A stretch of DNA of 64,000 nt, taken from NCBI GenBank assembly GCA_947846985.1, contig CANTUZ010000004.1, positions 53,359,672 through 53,423,671 on the forward strand, given 5' to 3'. The position numbers and the translations under genes are program-made. Source of the DNA: Fratercula arctica (taxonomy: Eukaryota; Chordata; Aves; Charadriiformes; Alcidae). Shown here one piece after another: positions 50,401-62,648 of this stretch (the stretch's first letter is position 1; every line of letters starts with the position of its first letter). The notes beneath the pieces are model-generated. The model did no database searches. It was not told the DNA's origin and saw only the letters and a list, made by a program, of their open reading frames with translations.

Positions 50401-51684
50401 ACCGCTGAATACAGGAAAAAAGAAAAAAATTGCCTTGTCACCTGCAGACTGTGAGCAGCAGCCTAATGAATTTGCCTCTTAACATCTTAGTTCAAAAAAA
50501 AAAAGGGGGAAGAGGATAATCCCCTTATTAATGAATCAAAGAATCCCACAGAGAGAAAAATATATAAGTAAAGCAGAATACATTATAGCCTTGAGATAAA
50601 CTCAGAGTTATAAATGATGCTGTAAGTCAAAAATTTACCACTGGCACTTTACTGGCTATTAAAATGCCAGGGCACTTTCAGAAAAAATAAACGTTGGTCA
50701 GAAAATGCTGAAGTGGCAAAGGCAATGTTTTCCAACGCACATTTCGACAATTTCTCAATTTGAATATTCATTTTAATTAGGAGTATTTATTAATTTTATA
50801 AGTAAACCTGGACATACTTATAAAAAACTACATCTAAGAGGCTCACAATTTAAACAAAATATTTCACTTAATCTCATCTTTTTTTCCTTATCTTGGCTCC
50901 ATCAACTCTTTCCCAAGTCCTTTATTTCCATCTGCAAGCCAGGATATAATTTTTTCAGAAATTTTTTCAGAGTATTGATAAGCATTTCTGACCTTATCCT
51001 AACCCAGCCATGTTTTACATGGGAACTGGTTTATAGTAGATAAGTGTTAATAAATAGTGAATTTTATGAATTGTGCAGAAACACAGAGCCATTGCTTTCC
51101 AATAGAGTATCTAAAATTAAGGTTCTAAATGTAAATTCAGCTCCCTTCTTTGTTTCCAAGTTTAACTTTTTAAAGATGGAGTTCAAATTACCTCCAACAC
51201 TTTAGAAAAGCTTTAAAATTTTGTTATTAACACAGATTAGCATTCTATAAAGTTATTCAGAAATTTGGCTCATAAGTCACATCTTTAGTCTTAGAAGAGG
51301 CATTGCAGAATATTTTATCAAATTCTGTGTTCATCTATTTAATCTTCCAAAATCATAACACAAAAAAGTGTAAAAATCTACTTGGTCCTTGCTCAAAGCT
51401 AATAATGATCTTAGCATTGAAAATACTTCCCAAGTTTCAGTCATTCATTCTGGAAATATTAACCATTCTGACTTTTTTTTCAAAATCAAGCTTTCATATA
51501 TTTGACTATTGATAATATTTATGGTATTGATAGACCTTTCACAAGCCCATACTCTCCCCTGAACTGTTAAAAATGCATTTGATTTAATTAATCTTTTATT
51601 TTGTTGAGGGGCAAAATGGTAATTTCGTGCTTCAAGCTGAGAGTCTGGCTTAGACGTGTGGCATATTATTAAATTTCTCTCATT
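47451..51684. other. Noncoding unique sequence
   Basis: No gene recognised. Overlapping frames at 48935-49617 on both strands reach 132 codons without known domains. A 19 bp tandem duplication lies at 49176. The rest is AT-rich sequence without elements that I recognise. Confidence 0.6.
49176..49209 (+). repeat. 19 bp tandem duplication
   Basis: gcatctgatacgcaa (49176-49190) recurs as gcatctgacacgcaa (49195-49209), one mismatch, with a 19 bp period. Confidence 0.85.
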
Positions 51685-51755
51685 TCTTTCCCAGGCAAGT
51701 CACTTACATCTTTCTGTTTCCACATCTGTCAAAGGGAAATCCTATAACCTCTTCA
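51685..51755 (+). mobile_element. Ancient MIR-like SINE trace
   Basis: The plus strand contains ggcaagtcacttacatc...tgtttccacatctgtcaaaggg, which parallels the MIR core 'gggcaagtcacttaacctctctg.gcctcagtttcctcatctgtaaaatggg'. Only the core is recognisable. MIR elements predate the bird-mammal split and survive in birds as worn fossils like this. Assigned by eye. Confidence 0.5.
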
Positions 51756-53050
51756 GAATTCCCAAAGCTATTAACAGGAGACACCAAATCATCTACGCGC
51801 ATATAAAATTTTGAGATTTTATGGCAGAGTACAACTCACAAGTGGTTTTAATATGGTCTAAGAATATACCACACAATATTAGAATGGAACATTATTACCT
51901 CCTGAACGGCATTTTATTTCAGAAAGGATAGTTTTATAGACTTTCTCTGCTTAAGTCAAGTGAAAAGTTATGGTTGGACCTTGCAACAATATACAGCATG
52001 GGAGAGTTTCAGAGGAGCCTTTGGGCTTTGCCATCCCAAAGCGCAGCAGAAACCCTGTATCCCCAAGCTCTGCGTAGCCCGGATCTCCTGCTCCTGTGTT
52101 ACAGCACCTTGCAGAGCAGAAAAGCATTTCTCGACCCTTCAGCTGCACCAAGTAAGAGAACCATTGCCTTTGCTAGAGCCCACAGAAAGAATGATGTGCG
52201 AGACACTATTATTCTCCCGGACAGACTCGAACCTTTAGCCAAAGCCCTGCTAATTTATCCCTGCCTGCACTGCATCACAAACAAACTGTAAAAGCATTTA
52301 ACACAGAAAATCCTACAAAGTGATAAAATATGGAAAAAAATTAGTTTACAGGTATGGCTGAGTGAAACAAACAGGACATATATTAGCATTAAAGAACATC
52401 ACCACCAGTGCATTTAGTATCTTAAATTGACAGGAGATGTTTGCTTATTCCCAGTGATCCTGGTCTGATTCCTGTAGTCATAGTTACACTGAAAGCACGG
52501 CTTTTTATGCAACTAGCAGTCGTCCGTTTCTGGCACCAAGCTTGGCAAGATAAACACTCCACAATCCCTCAGTGCTACCTGAGGCACTTCCCCCACCAGA
52601 CCTTTCCATAAGATATCCTTGCGTAGACTTAGTGTCTTCTGGAAAAGGAGGAGAGCATTTCAAAGTCAAATCTGAATGCTGTTTCAATCTCCAGATAGAT
52701 AATATTGTTTAAAGAACTGAGAATAGGATTGTAAACCTGTAAATTTTAGATCCAGCAATGCAGCAGAAATTAATCCTGTTCCATTTGGAGCAAGTAGTTT
52801 AATTTCCTCATTTATGTTACCATCATACTCAAATTACTACCTTTGTCCTGAACCAGCCATACCTGATAAATGCTAAACAATCTTGAGAAACATAGGAACA
52901 TATTTATAACAATTATTCTCAGCATGCTGCAAATCTGAAAATGCTGTTCAGTACTGCAGGGATGTGACACAAAAAATACCTTATAAATATGCATTCGTCT
53001 TGAAATGGGATCATAAAAATACTCAGCATTTATTTAGGGATCACAGGTGC
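51756..53050. other. Noncoding unique sequence, slightly GC-richer at 52000-52250
   Basis: Overlapping plus frames at 51960-52238 (92 codons) and 51974-52291 (105 codons) have no known domain. A donor-like aag|taagag follows position 52152, but no matching acceptor or conserved protein is apparent. Otherwise AT-rich and featureless. Confidence 0.5.
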
Positions 53051-53320
53051 TCTGTAGACTTCAATATTATTGTCTTAAGTTTATAAATACGGAAACTAAA
53101 CCAGAATAATTCTGTACTTTTTGCAAAACCCTGTAATCTGACCTCAAGGTAGACTGTCAAATCACGTCACATCACACTGTTTTTGCACAAGGCAAATGAC
53201 AATACAAGGTGAGAGGCAACGGGAAGTCAGGCTTCAGGGAGGCTCAGGCTTGCTCAAGGTCATAGAAACTAAAGTCAGGTCTCCTGGCTAACAGCTCCCT
53301 GATCGAATCATCCTACTACC
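53051..53320 (-). mobile_element. Ancient MIR-like SINE trace, probably split
   Basis: Two pieces match the reverse complement of MIR in the right order. At about 53067-53102, 'attattgtcttaagtttataaatacggaaactaaac' parallels 'attattatccccattttacagatgaggaaactgag'. At about 53249-53300, cttgctcaaggtcatagaaac and gtcaggtctcctggct parallel 'cttgcccaaggtcacacagc' and 'ccaggtctcctgac'. In intact MIR these blocks are about 25 bp apart; here about 150 bp separates them, suggesting an insertion or two separate copies. Assigned by eye. Confidence 0.45.
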
Positions 53321-56300
53321 GCTGTCGAAGAGATTAATTTTATAAATTATAGTTAGGGATGTGTCAGCAGTTTTCTTATTATCCCAAGAAAATTATGATT
53401 TTTTAATAGAAACATAGACCATTAACTACATTCTTCTAAATATTTTTTTTTTTTTTTTGTAATTGTAACTGTGAAAGAAAAAGGTTTAATTCGGTCCAGA
53501 AATTACTTGCAAGGTTTACAAAGGAGTAATGCTGAGAAATGGAAGAAAGAAAAGCTGGAAAACAAGAACGTGCTGGAAAGAGATTAAGAGATGGAAAGAA
53601 AGAAGTGATGGAAAGGTTGCAAAAAATCATTTTGAAAAAAAAATAGGGGGTATACACAAAACAAGGCTGCAGAAGATTCCTCCTCAAAACCAAATCAGGA
53701 ATTAGGGAGAATTCACCATTCATCTGATAGCAATTTTCTGCTATGAAAGGATGTCAGCATTAGTTACTCCCACAGATGGAAAAAATCTGTCTCTAGCACA
53801 AGCTTGAAAGAGGCCACTGTCAAGAAGGCTTCAGAGGTACCTTAGTTAAACGTAAGAGACTTCAGTTTCCAGAAGTGAGATTCTTTCTCTGCCTGCCAGA
53901 AACACATAGTGAGAAATGAAAAAAAAAAAAAAATCTGTTTTATGTTTGCATGAATTTTTGAAGACTATATTCAAATAAGTGTGTACAGGCTGTATGAGAA
54001 GGACATGATTAAAAAGTATTTGTCACACAGGTCCCGCCTTTTCAGTAGAAGTTTTCTGCTGCAGGGTGCTGGGGCCACTGGGAATCAGGGCTCATTTCAG
54101 AATTAGAAACAGGTAAGCACTTACGTTCATCCCTTCTAGTAAATGCCACAAAGAGAGTGGAATAAACAAAATCACTGGCATACTTAACAGTGAGATTCAT
54201 GGTAGTTTAGGAGTCCTGTACAAATATTTGTGCTGTGACAGCAAGACTGCAGCAGCTGACTGGTTTAAGCAGCACTTTTGCTCCCAGCAGTGTAGGGGGG
54301 TAGGAGCCATGGGGATTCTCAGTGGGGTGAGATGCTGCCAGCCCTGCAAAATGGCTGTGGTAGCAATTTAAACCCTGCTCATTTCTACTGTGCTTCCATG
54401 CCAACCCCAGGGAAAAAAAAAATGCTGCTGCATCTCTGCTCCTGAGATAGCCAGAGGAGTTTGTGTGGTCAGCATGAGTGAAGGGAAGTCAAACAGCTGC
54501 AGTGAAGAGAAGCAGAATGTGACACATCAGTAGATTGGAAAATGCTAGCAGAGCATGAAGCATGGAAGCTGGGACTCATGCCGCCGTTCCATCATTGGGG
54601 AAATGAGGAGGAAATGCACAGGTCTCCAGGAGATGCAGAAGGTCCATCAGCAAGCATGATGAATGTGCTTCAAACACTCTATACCATTATTTTTGGGCTG
54701 TCTGGGGAATATGCCTACTGCATGTTGTCCTTGCAGACCTCCTGAATGGTATTACTCATCTTGCTTCAAATATGGTTTAGAAGTTTTCATATAACGTCCT
54801 TAACATTGTCCTATTGGTTAGTTGTTGCTGCAGTTGGACTCTGAGTTAAGATGAAAGAGTTCCCAGTTTCCTCTCTTCTGTAACACGGGAACCTTGATAC
54901 ATGCCTCTAGGCATGTTGTGATGTTCAGTAAATAATTAGACGAAAGTAATCTAAACACACAGGATAATTGCAATAGATATAAATAATCTAAATTAATCAC
55001 AGAAAACCCTCATCTTGTGTATGCCACTTTAGCAGAAACTTCACTCTGTTCTGTAGACTTATCTGTATCCATTTCATTCTGGCATAGTGGGCAACCAATT
55101 AAATACTTATTAAGTACCGTAAGATGCTTGTTACTAATCCTTTACCATTTGCTCTTTACAGTTAGTTTCTCTTTCTTTTCTCCTCTTTCCTTTTGCAAAG
55201 ATTCAGCACCGCTGATATAACCACCTCTTCCTTTCTGGTTTTCTCTGTCACAGATTTCATGCAACCCTGAATCAGTAACTGTTCACTCTTGTACTGACAC
55301 CTTCTCCTTTGGACGCTCTCTCATATATTATAATTTGCCTTCTCGTTATATTTAATTCTGCAAGCTCCATACTGCATCAGAAAATCTTCCAGGATAACAT
55401 TCTCATGGGAATGTATAGCCTTCAAAAAAGACGGGCATGATCCTCATAGCTATTGATTAGGAGACAGTTGTACTCTAGCTAGGACACAAGTCTCTGCCAT
55501 GACAGACAAAAGCCTAGATCTCACTCATGTCTAGAGAACTACCACAGACAGTTTTGGTTGATCAGTTGATTTTCGTTTTCTCCCTAGTTGTTACGTCAAG
55601 CAGAGGAGGAATCAAGAAGTACCTTCAGGTCGATGAGCTCATGGGCAGGCTGGACAAGAAAAACACAGGACCTGCCTACTGTCCTGCACTGCAAATCTAC
55701 CACCACGCCCCTAGATTTTTCTCTGACGTATGGCGAGGATTCAAATTTGGGCCTAAGTATAAGAATCTACATTTTAAAATAAAGAGCTTTGAAATGACAG
55801 CCTGGTCTAAATTTTGCAAAATTGCCCTTCTTTTCAGACAAACCAAATCAAAATCCCAGATCTTAAACCCCCTCTGGTGTGGAACATTATGCTTTCCTGT
55901 TTATGGCTCCTCTCCGACCAGCCACCTGCTCAGCAGCACACATCGCTGCAGGTAGCGAGGGTAGCTTCAGACCTGCTTTCTACTCAGTGCTCTTGATTGA
56001 CTATTCCTATTTCTTCAAGCAATGACCCCTCCTCATCATAATAGGAAATAAAACCTTGCTGAAAATACGATGCTTGGATTCCTTCTCTTCCTAGAATTAC
56101 CAGGAGGGAAATGGATGTGTCTCAAGTGCAGAATCATATGCACAATGGTCTCTTAACACTTGCTCACAGGTCTTTTCCATTATCACATAAATCTTTTTTA
56201 TGTTGTACTCCCACCAACTAGTCTTTTTATTTTTGGCTTCACTACAGTAAACTTAATTTAACATCACAGCTTTTTGGTAGTTGTTGGTCTGCTTTTATGA

Positions 56301-59300
56301 TTAATGAGTTTTAGACAGGAAATTCATAAAACCAGAAAAAAAGAATCTATAATAAGCATGCAGTAAAGACAGGACTATTTTTCCTTAGAATAATTGTATG
56401 CCTGAGCACAAAAGAATGCAAAAGTTGTACATTAGGCTGCAAAATCACAGCGGAAGGTCAATCTCAAAAACTTCAATTGAGAACTCTACATTAAGCATCA
56501 AATAAATTATAGGATAGAACAATAACACAGAATGTCTGTTGAAGTGTGCACCCATTTAGCCCACGCACCCTCTACCTTGATGAGTAATTATCCTACATAC
56601 TATGTTAAACCTTCACATTAGTCATGGCAGTCTACTGTTCGCTTGTACTGTTAGACAGGTTTGTTGATTTGGGGTTTTTTGAAGGTCGTCATGTTTCTTT
56701 TTTTAAATAAGGTGCAGCCTTTGACCCCGGTCTACTCCAGATGCTGACATAAAAAAAATTATAGGTCAAAGGGAGCAGAACTAAAAGAAAAAGATTTAGA
56801 GGCAGTTCAACGTTTTGGTAGACATGCATGCAAAAAAGTATTCAAGGACAAAAATGCACCTAATCAACAAGAGCTGGGGATTCCTTTCTAACTCCGTACA
56901 CAGAAGACCAGGACAAGGAAAGGCACAGAAAGGATCAGCAAAATTTTTGTGGAAACGAAACCAAACCTTTCTCTGTCACGCTATACAGAAAAATGCATTC
57001 ATAGTCTACTGTTTAAGAAAGGAGGTGTTACATGGAGTATGAAAATTACATAAGAGTTACACATTCTTGATGCAGCCCTGTCAACATACAACGTATGAAA
57101 AAGCCCTGATTTCTCAAACAAAGCACGAATCAGTCAGACAGGGAAAGCTGAAGCTCCTTGCCTCCATTTAGCCAGTAAATAGCTCAGATACTTTTCTAAT
57201 ACCCAGATTCCTAGTGATTGCTCTCTCTATATCTTTAATTTTCAACTGTTCCACACTCTGTTTCTCAAAGATTTATCATACTTTTTCCACATACACGTAA
57301 TCACAACCCATCAAATAGCCTCCATCAAATCTTCGCTCTGTATGGCTTGGGTTTGGTAACCTCTCCTGTAGATGATGACTAGCTAACAGCTCAGTGAAAG
57401 CTCTGACTGTTTTAATCTGTTGAGTTCCACTTGCATTTAATAGCTTCCTGGCTGTCAACTAGGCAACTGCTCATCAGCTATGTGTGTATGAATAAAATCT
57501 GGGATTTCTGCATAGGACTGCCTCTCACAGCAATCCACTTACTAACAAATTATGGGTGGGAAAAAAAATCGATTACTGGGCATACTTCTGGAAGCCTTTG
57601 GAAAATCTGAAGATGAACTGAACAGTCCCAGACAGAAGTCTTAAGCAAAATGATGCAGTCAGGTTACATCAGTGCTCCAGTGGTGCATCACTAGAATAAA
57701 ACTGAATGGTGACACTGCTTATAAGGAAAGAATGCATCATGGTAGAGAGATGATGCATCACAATACACTCATATTCTGCTTTTTCACGGTGAAATCTTCC
57801 TGAAGTAACTACTCAGATTATCGAAAGGAATATTCCATAGTTGACAACTTCTACTAATATAAGCGTAGGATAACTCTGCTCTCTATGTTCGTGGACGTTC
57901 TGGTACGGTCTCTAAGGAAATTGATACTTCAGTAGAATTATTCCTTACAAGTAAATGTAGTCATACCGCATTTTGACAACTTCCACTACCAATTGTTTTC
58001 CTCTGAAAGACAAATGTCAAAATTGTCAAAATGCTGTAGGACTGCATTTGCCTGTAAGTGCTTACAAACATCGCTCAAGCCAGTTGCATCTTGGGAATGC
58101 TTTTATAGCTGTGGCAAATACCCTTTTGCGATCAGGTGTCATTTATACTATTTTAAAGTATCAGGATGTAAAATATTGTACAGGATAGTGTATACCCTTA
58201 TTACTATCTTAAGTGTTCTGCATGGTTTGTCAAGCAAGAATAGAGGTTTGTCATCTTGCTTTTTAGTTTGGAAAAACAGGCAGCTATTGGTTATTGTGAC
58301 AGCTGGGAAATGTAAGTGTTCAACCCATTTAACTAATAAGTCAGTGTATGCACAATCAAAATTTATTTTCTCTTAATATGAAAAGCCCGAATATCCGCTG
58401 CTTAGCTGCCTCTTTTCCAGAAGCACATAAACAGAAGGATGGATCCATCAGTTGCATTAGCACCAATGAAAATTAAAATATGTGCTGAATGTGGGAAAAG
58501 ATCAGTGTTTTCATTCAACTCCTCCCCCGCAATATTATAGAAACAGAATTAAAGGAAATGTGTAATTTCTACACCCAACAGCACATACACCTTATAAAAA
58601 TTTTAAATTCTTAGCTGAATTCTGCTAACTTTTGTCTTCTTTAGAAAGAATTTACTTTGTTCAGCTGACTCCAGATTGACACTTTGGAAAGCATAATTCC
58701 ATACTCCATGAAACATGTGCATCACTTCCAAATCACAATTATAATGCTGTTTAGGAAAACAGAGGATTCAAATCAAATTATTTCCCCCACATGGCACATT
58801 ATGGAATGCCTGCACTATTTGATACTATTGGCATAGAGTAATTACAGAAAAGGATATAATTATGTAAATTCTGCTGTGTAAAGTGCAGGAACATCTCTTA
58901 TCAATGCACAGGACTTCGAGGCCTGCGTAGAGTAAGGCTATTTTATGTCACAAATCAATGAAAAAGTGCTTCAAATGGAGAAGCCAGCATCAGAGAGCTT
59001 ACATAGAAGAACTCACCTTCATTACTCTACAACTTTCCAAAACCATGTCAGAATAACGGTTTCAGTGTCTCTGGTTGCGGGCTTATACTACACTAAAAAC
59101 AGCCAGAATGCAAAGCAAATATTAATGTATCCTTAGGAAGTGCGAACTCTTAATTACAGGATTACCTTGCCTATTACTCCATTGCATAGCATTTAGGGGG
59201 AGTCTACATGTTCTTTGGCAGGTAGGTGCAAATGTCTTCTACTTGTGCCGCCAGGTGACTGCAATTCAGCTCTGAATCCCAAACAATACAGCCCCAGTTT

Positions 59301-62300
59301 GCACCTCCATCACATGATTTCATCAGAAAGGCCCGTTCAGAGTGATACACAAAGCCCTTTAAAGCTCTACCCTCAGAGGTTTGTCAAAAGAGGTTTGTTT
59401 CTTGTCAAAACTGAGTTTCATAGCTTGAGTCCTGCAGTAACCAGAGCAACTCAAGTTCTGCATCAGAGTTCTGCTGCATTCAGCCAGAAAAAGACCCAGA
59501 CTACAAAAGATTGTGTAGGGACGACCTTGATACAATTCCTTCCTCAGTGATCTCTTAGGTCCATGAACAGTAGTCATCACAACCTGTTCATCGAAGAGTG
59601 AAAGAAAAGGAATCTGCCACTTCTTTGCCTAGATTTAGTAGGGTTTATAAATTGCTTCCACCATCTAGTTAAAATTCCCCAGCATTCCTGTAGTTTACCT
59701 TACAATTTTGTTCTTTTTTTATACAATCTCTTTTCCATGGAGCACTATGTGAAAAGGATGTTGTTGGACTCTCTGCATCTGCTAATGCACTTCTTCACAA
59801 ACAGCATTACAATTCTGTGGAATTTTAACTTCTTAAACTACAGGGTAGGGAAGATAAGATGTATAAACTTTTTTTTTCTTTTCAATCTATCTTAAGAAAA
59901 TGCAAACTAGAGCAATTGATAGGCACTGAAAATTTTCCATACAAGTTCACATTTGCTGTATAAAGCTCACTTATAAGTCCATTGGTCTGAATGGTATAAT
60001 TGCAGCTCACAGAGTGGAGGCACGCTGAGTGAAAGTCACTCCAGGAGCCGGTATACTGGCAGAGATAAACTGAAGAAATAATGTCAGTCCAGGAATTAGA
60101 CTGGAACTTTATAGCAAATATTTTACCTAATTGCATTCCAAAACAAAATAGTCTTCCATCTCTTTGTATGTCTTTGTAGGAAGCTGCAGTGAGACTCTGG
60201 TCAGACCCACGATAGTCTCAACATCATGTATAAGAACCTCCAGAAGATCATTCAAGTCTTACTCTGACAAATACAAAGAACTATGACTTAATAGGACGAA
60301 CTGCCTGGAGGTACACGCGTTTCTCCACTGACTGCAGAGGTAGAGGGCTTGACCAGGCACCTAAATTGCACTGAGCTAAAACCAGGTGAGGTTAATGCTC
60401 TTATGACATTGAGGTGGAAATTACAAGCATTAAATTTGCAGTACCAGTTCTTCCACAGATGAGGTTTACAATGGGTAAACAGAATGAAAGCATAGAATAA
60501 CGCTTAATATGCAAAGTATTCAAAAAATACCCATCAATGTCTTTGATCTCTGCTTTCATGCATATTCCCAGTCTCTAAATGCTAAGTGGTAGCATGGGAC
60601 TACTTACGCTTTAAATTTAAAGCGCATGCTCAGTTCCAGAATGCACAGTCAGCACTCCAGCACAGTTTCCATTTTCAGCACATTTTAAAAGATGTGAACT
60701 GGTTGACAAAAACCCATACCATAATGATCTGAGGTCTAGTAACATCAGGAACGAGTGAAACCCTGAGACTTTTGCTCAACTTAGAAAAGGAAGTCAGAGC
60801 TCTAAAGGATCTATCCCACCTTACTGCAAATGGGCTGACATGGATGGATAGGGAGACATTTTCTTCCATCCTTCTAAGTAACTTTTATGGAATCAGCTGC
60901 TAGCCTTAGTCAGCGTCCAACACCAGAAAAGTTGCCATTATGACTAACAAAGTTCTTACGACATGGAGACTTTTCCCTTACTTGCCATGTGTGACTGCAA
61001 CACCTCAAAGACCAGTTTGATGCTGTCGGCTACAGAATTTAACTCCAATGCTTTCACCATTTTGGTACCATGTATGTGTGTATGTATGTATATTTGCATA
61101 CAGAAACATGTCTCCCTCTGGCATCGTTTAAAGGTCCTAAATCCTAAAGTCCATTCCGCTCCGCTGGTTTTGTTGTTTGTATGCTATTGAATAACATCTT
61201 CGTAGAAGAAAATCTCTGCATAAAACCACTGTATTTAATGACTACCCAAAGAGACTTTGTATAACAAATGGGTTCCAGTATGGTAATAGTTACTAAGCAG
61301 GCTTTGTATCTCTAAGAACTTCAAATTTCCTTGAGCAGAATATAGATTTTTCTGAGATAGGGTTAACATGAGATTTTTTGTGAACATTGGTGTGTCCTTC
61401 AGGCTTGAAATTCAGCAGTGATCTTACCCCTCTTTATTTTTCAAGACAACTGGCACAACCACATTGTCACTAACCCCCCTCTGCTTATGCAGGCTTTTAT
61501 ATTAGAGCTGGGTGAGCTGGGAAAAATCCTCCACAGAGCTCTCATCTGTCTCTTACTTTTAGCTTTTATTCCAAAGCTGAAATGGGTGAAGCATTTTTTT
61601 TATTTTTTTTGACTTGAAATCACCAGTAGATCTTACCTCTGAGACACAGAGCCTTTGTGCTTGGTGGTAGTTCCACTTCAAGAAACAAAAAAATAATTTG
61701 TGACTTTGCAGAAAATTGAAACTATATTACTGAGCTCAGGCATAAGCATAGCTTGGGTGCAAAAACTCCAGTGACAATTGCAAGAGAAATAAAATATGTA
61801 CTTAACCATCCAGGCAGCCTCGCTGAGTTACACTGATTTTTGATTAAGCAGAACAGACAGATAAACACAACTAACATTGTCCTTCCAATCAGTGGCCTCT
61901 GCATGAAATCAATGCTTTTGTATTACACTGGAGTTAAAAGGCCCTTATCAAGAGAAAATTCTTATTTCATGAAAGACCTACTGTGCTTCTGTTATTCACA
62001 ATGTACTTCACAATTTTTGCTGTTTAAAACACGGGCATTTTGCAGACACAGAAGGGTTGTTATTGGGTTTTTTCCTCATAATCGCTCTTCCTGTTGCTTC
62101 TAATATAACATCCATTGTAAATACACTCAATGGATCGATTTCGCTCTCACTTATAAAGTCCACTTAATCTTCCTAGGCTCCATGAAAAGCTTTTTGGTTC
62201 AGTAATGATGCAGGAGCAGTTTTTAAGAAAGAGTTTAAAGGAGAGGGTTTTTTTAATTTTTAATTAAGGTTTTACACAGGATAAACATCATTCTCAATGA

Positions 62301-62597
62301 TAGCCTGCCCAATCCCTATGCTTTATATTAAGGAACATGCAAAGGACTTTGAAATTGTGCATAAAGGATGAAGAGGTTGAACACTAGTCCCAGAATTTAG
62401 GTGGATGTGTGGGAACTTACAGGAGTTGCTTTTCCATTTCTGTGGAAAGCTCCATGGAAGCTCCATTTCCAGGAGTCAGTGGCCTCAAAAGTTTTCATAC
62501 TCCATCAAGGCATTTCTTCCTTTCTATATTATTCAGCAAGAATAAATATCCCACTTCCATGTGTCACAAATTCATCTAGGGTGACCTGCAACTTTGG
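53321..62597. other. Noncoding unique sequence
   Basis: No gene recognised. The longest frames (55527-55955, 142 codons; 57993-58376, 127 codons, both plus) have no recognisable motif. Homopolymers lie at 53443-53458 (16 T) and 53919-53933 (15 A); 53520-53660 is purine-rich on the plus strand. A somewhat GC-richer stretch at 54040-54420 shows nothing identifiable. No RNA gene or mobile element recognised. Confidence 0.6.
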
Positions 62598-62648
62598 GAA
62601 AACCACTTCCCTATATTTTGAAAACCATTTCCCTATATTTTGAAAACC
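62598..62648 (+). repeat. 22 bp tandem duplication, 2.3 copies
   Basis: Copies at 62598-62619 and 62620-62641 start gaaaaccacttcc / gaaaaccatttcc and end ctatatttt, with one mismatch; a partial third copy (gaaaacc) follows at 62642-62648. A shorter GGAAGCTCCAT near-duplicate lies upstream at about 62443-62467. Confidence 0.9.

Noticed and set aside
51974..52291. 105-codon frame with a donor-like aag|taagag nearby
   Set aside because: No convincing acceptor or protein similarity. A single donor-like hexamer is expected by chance.
55527..55955. 142-codon plus-strand open frame
   Set aside because: No motif recognised, and other overlapping frames of similar quality lie in the same interval.
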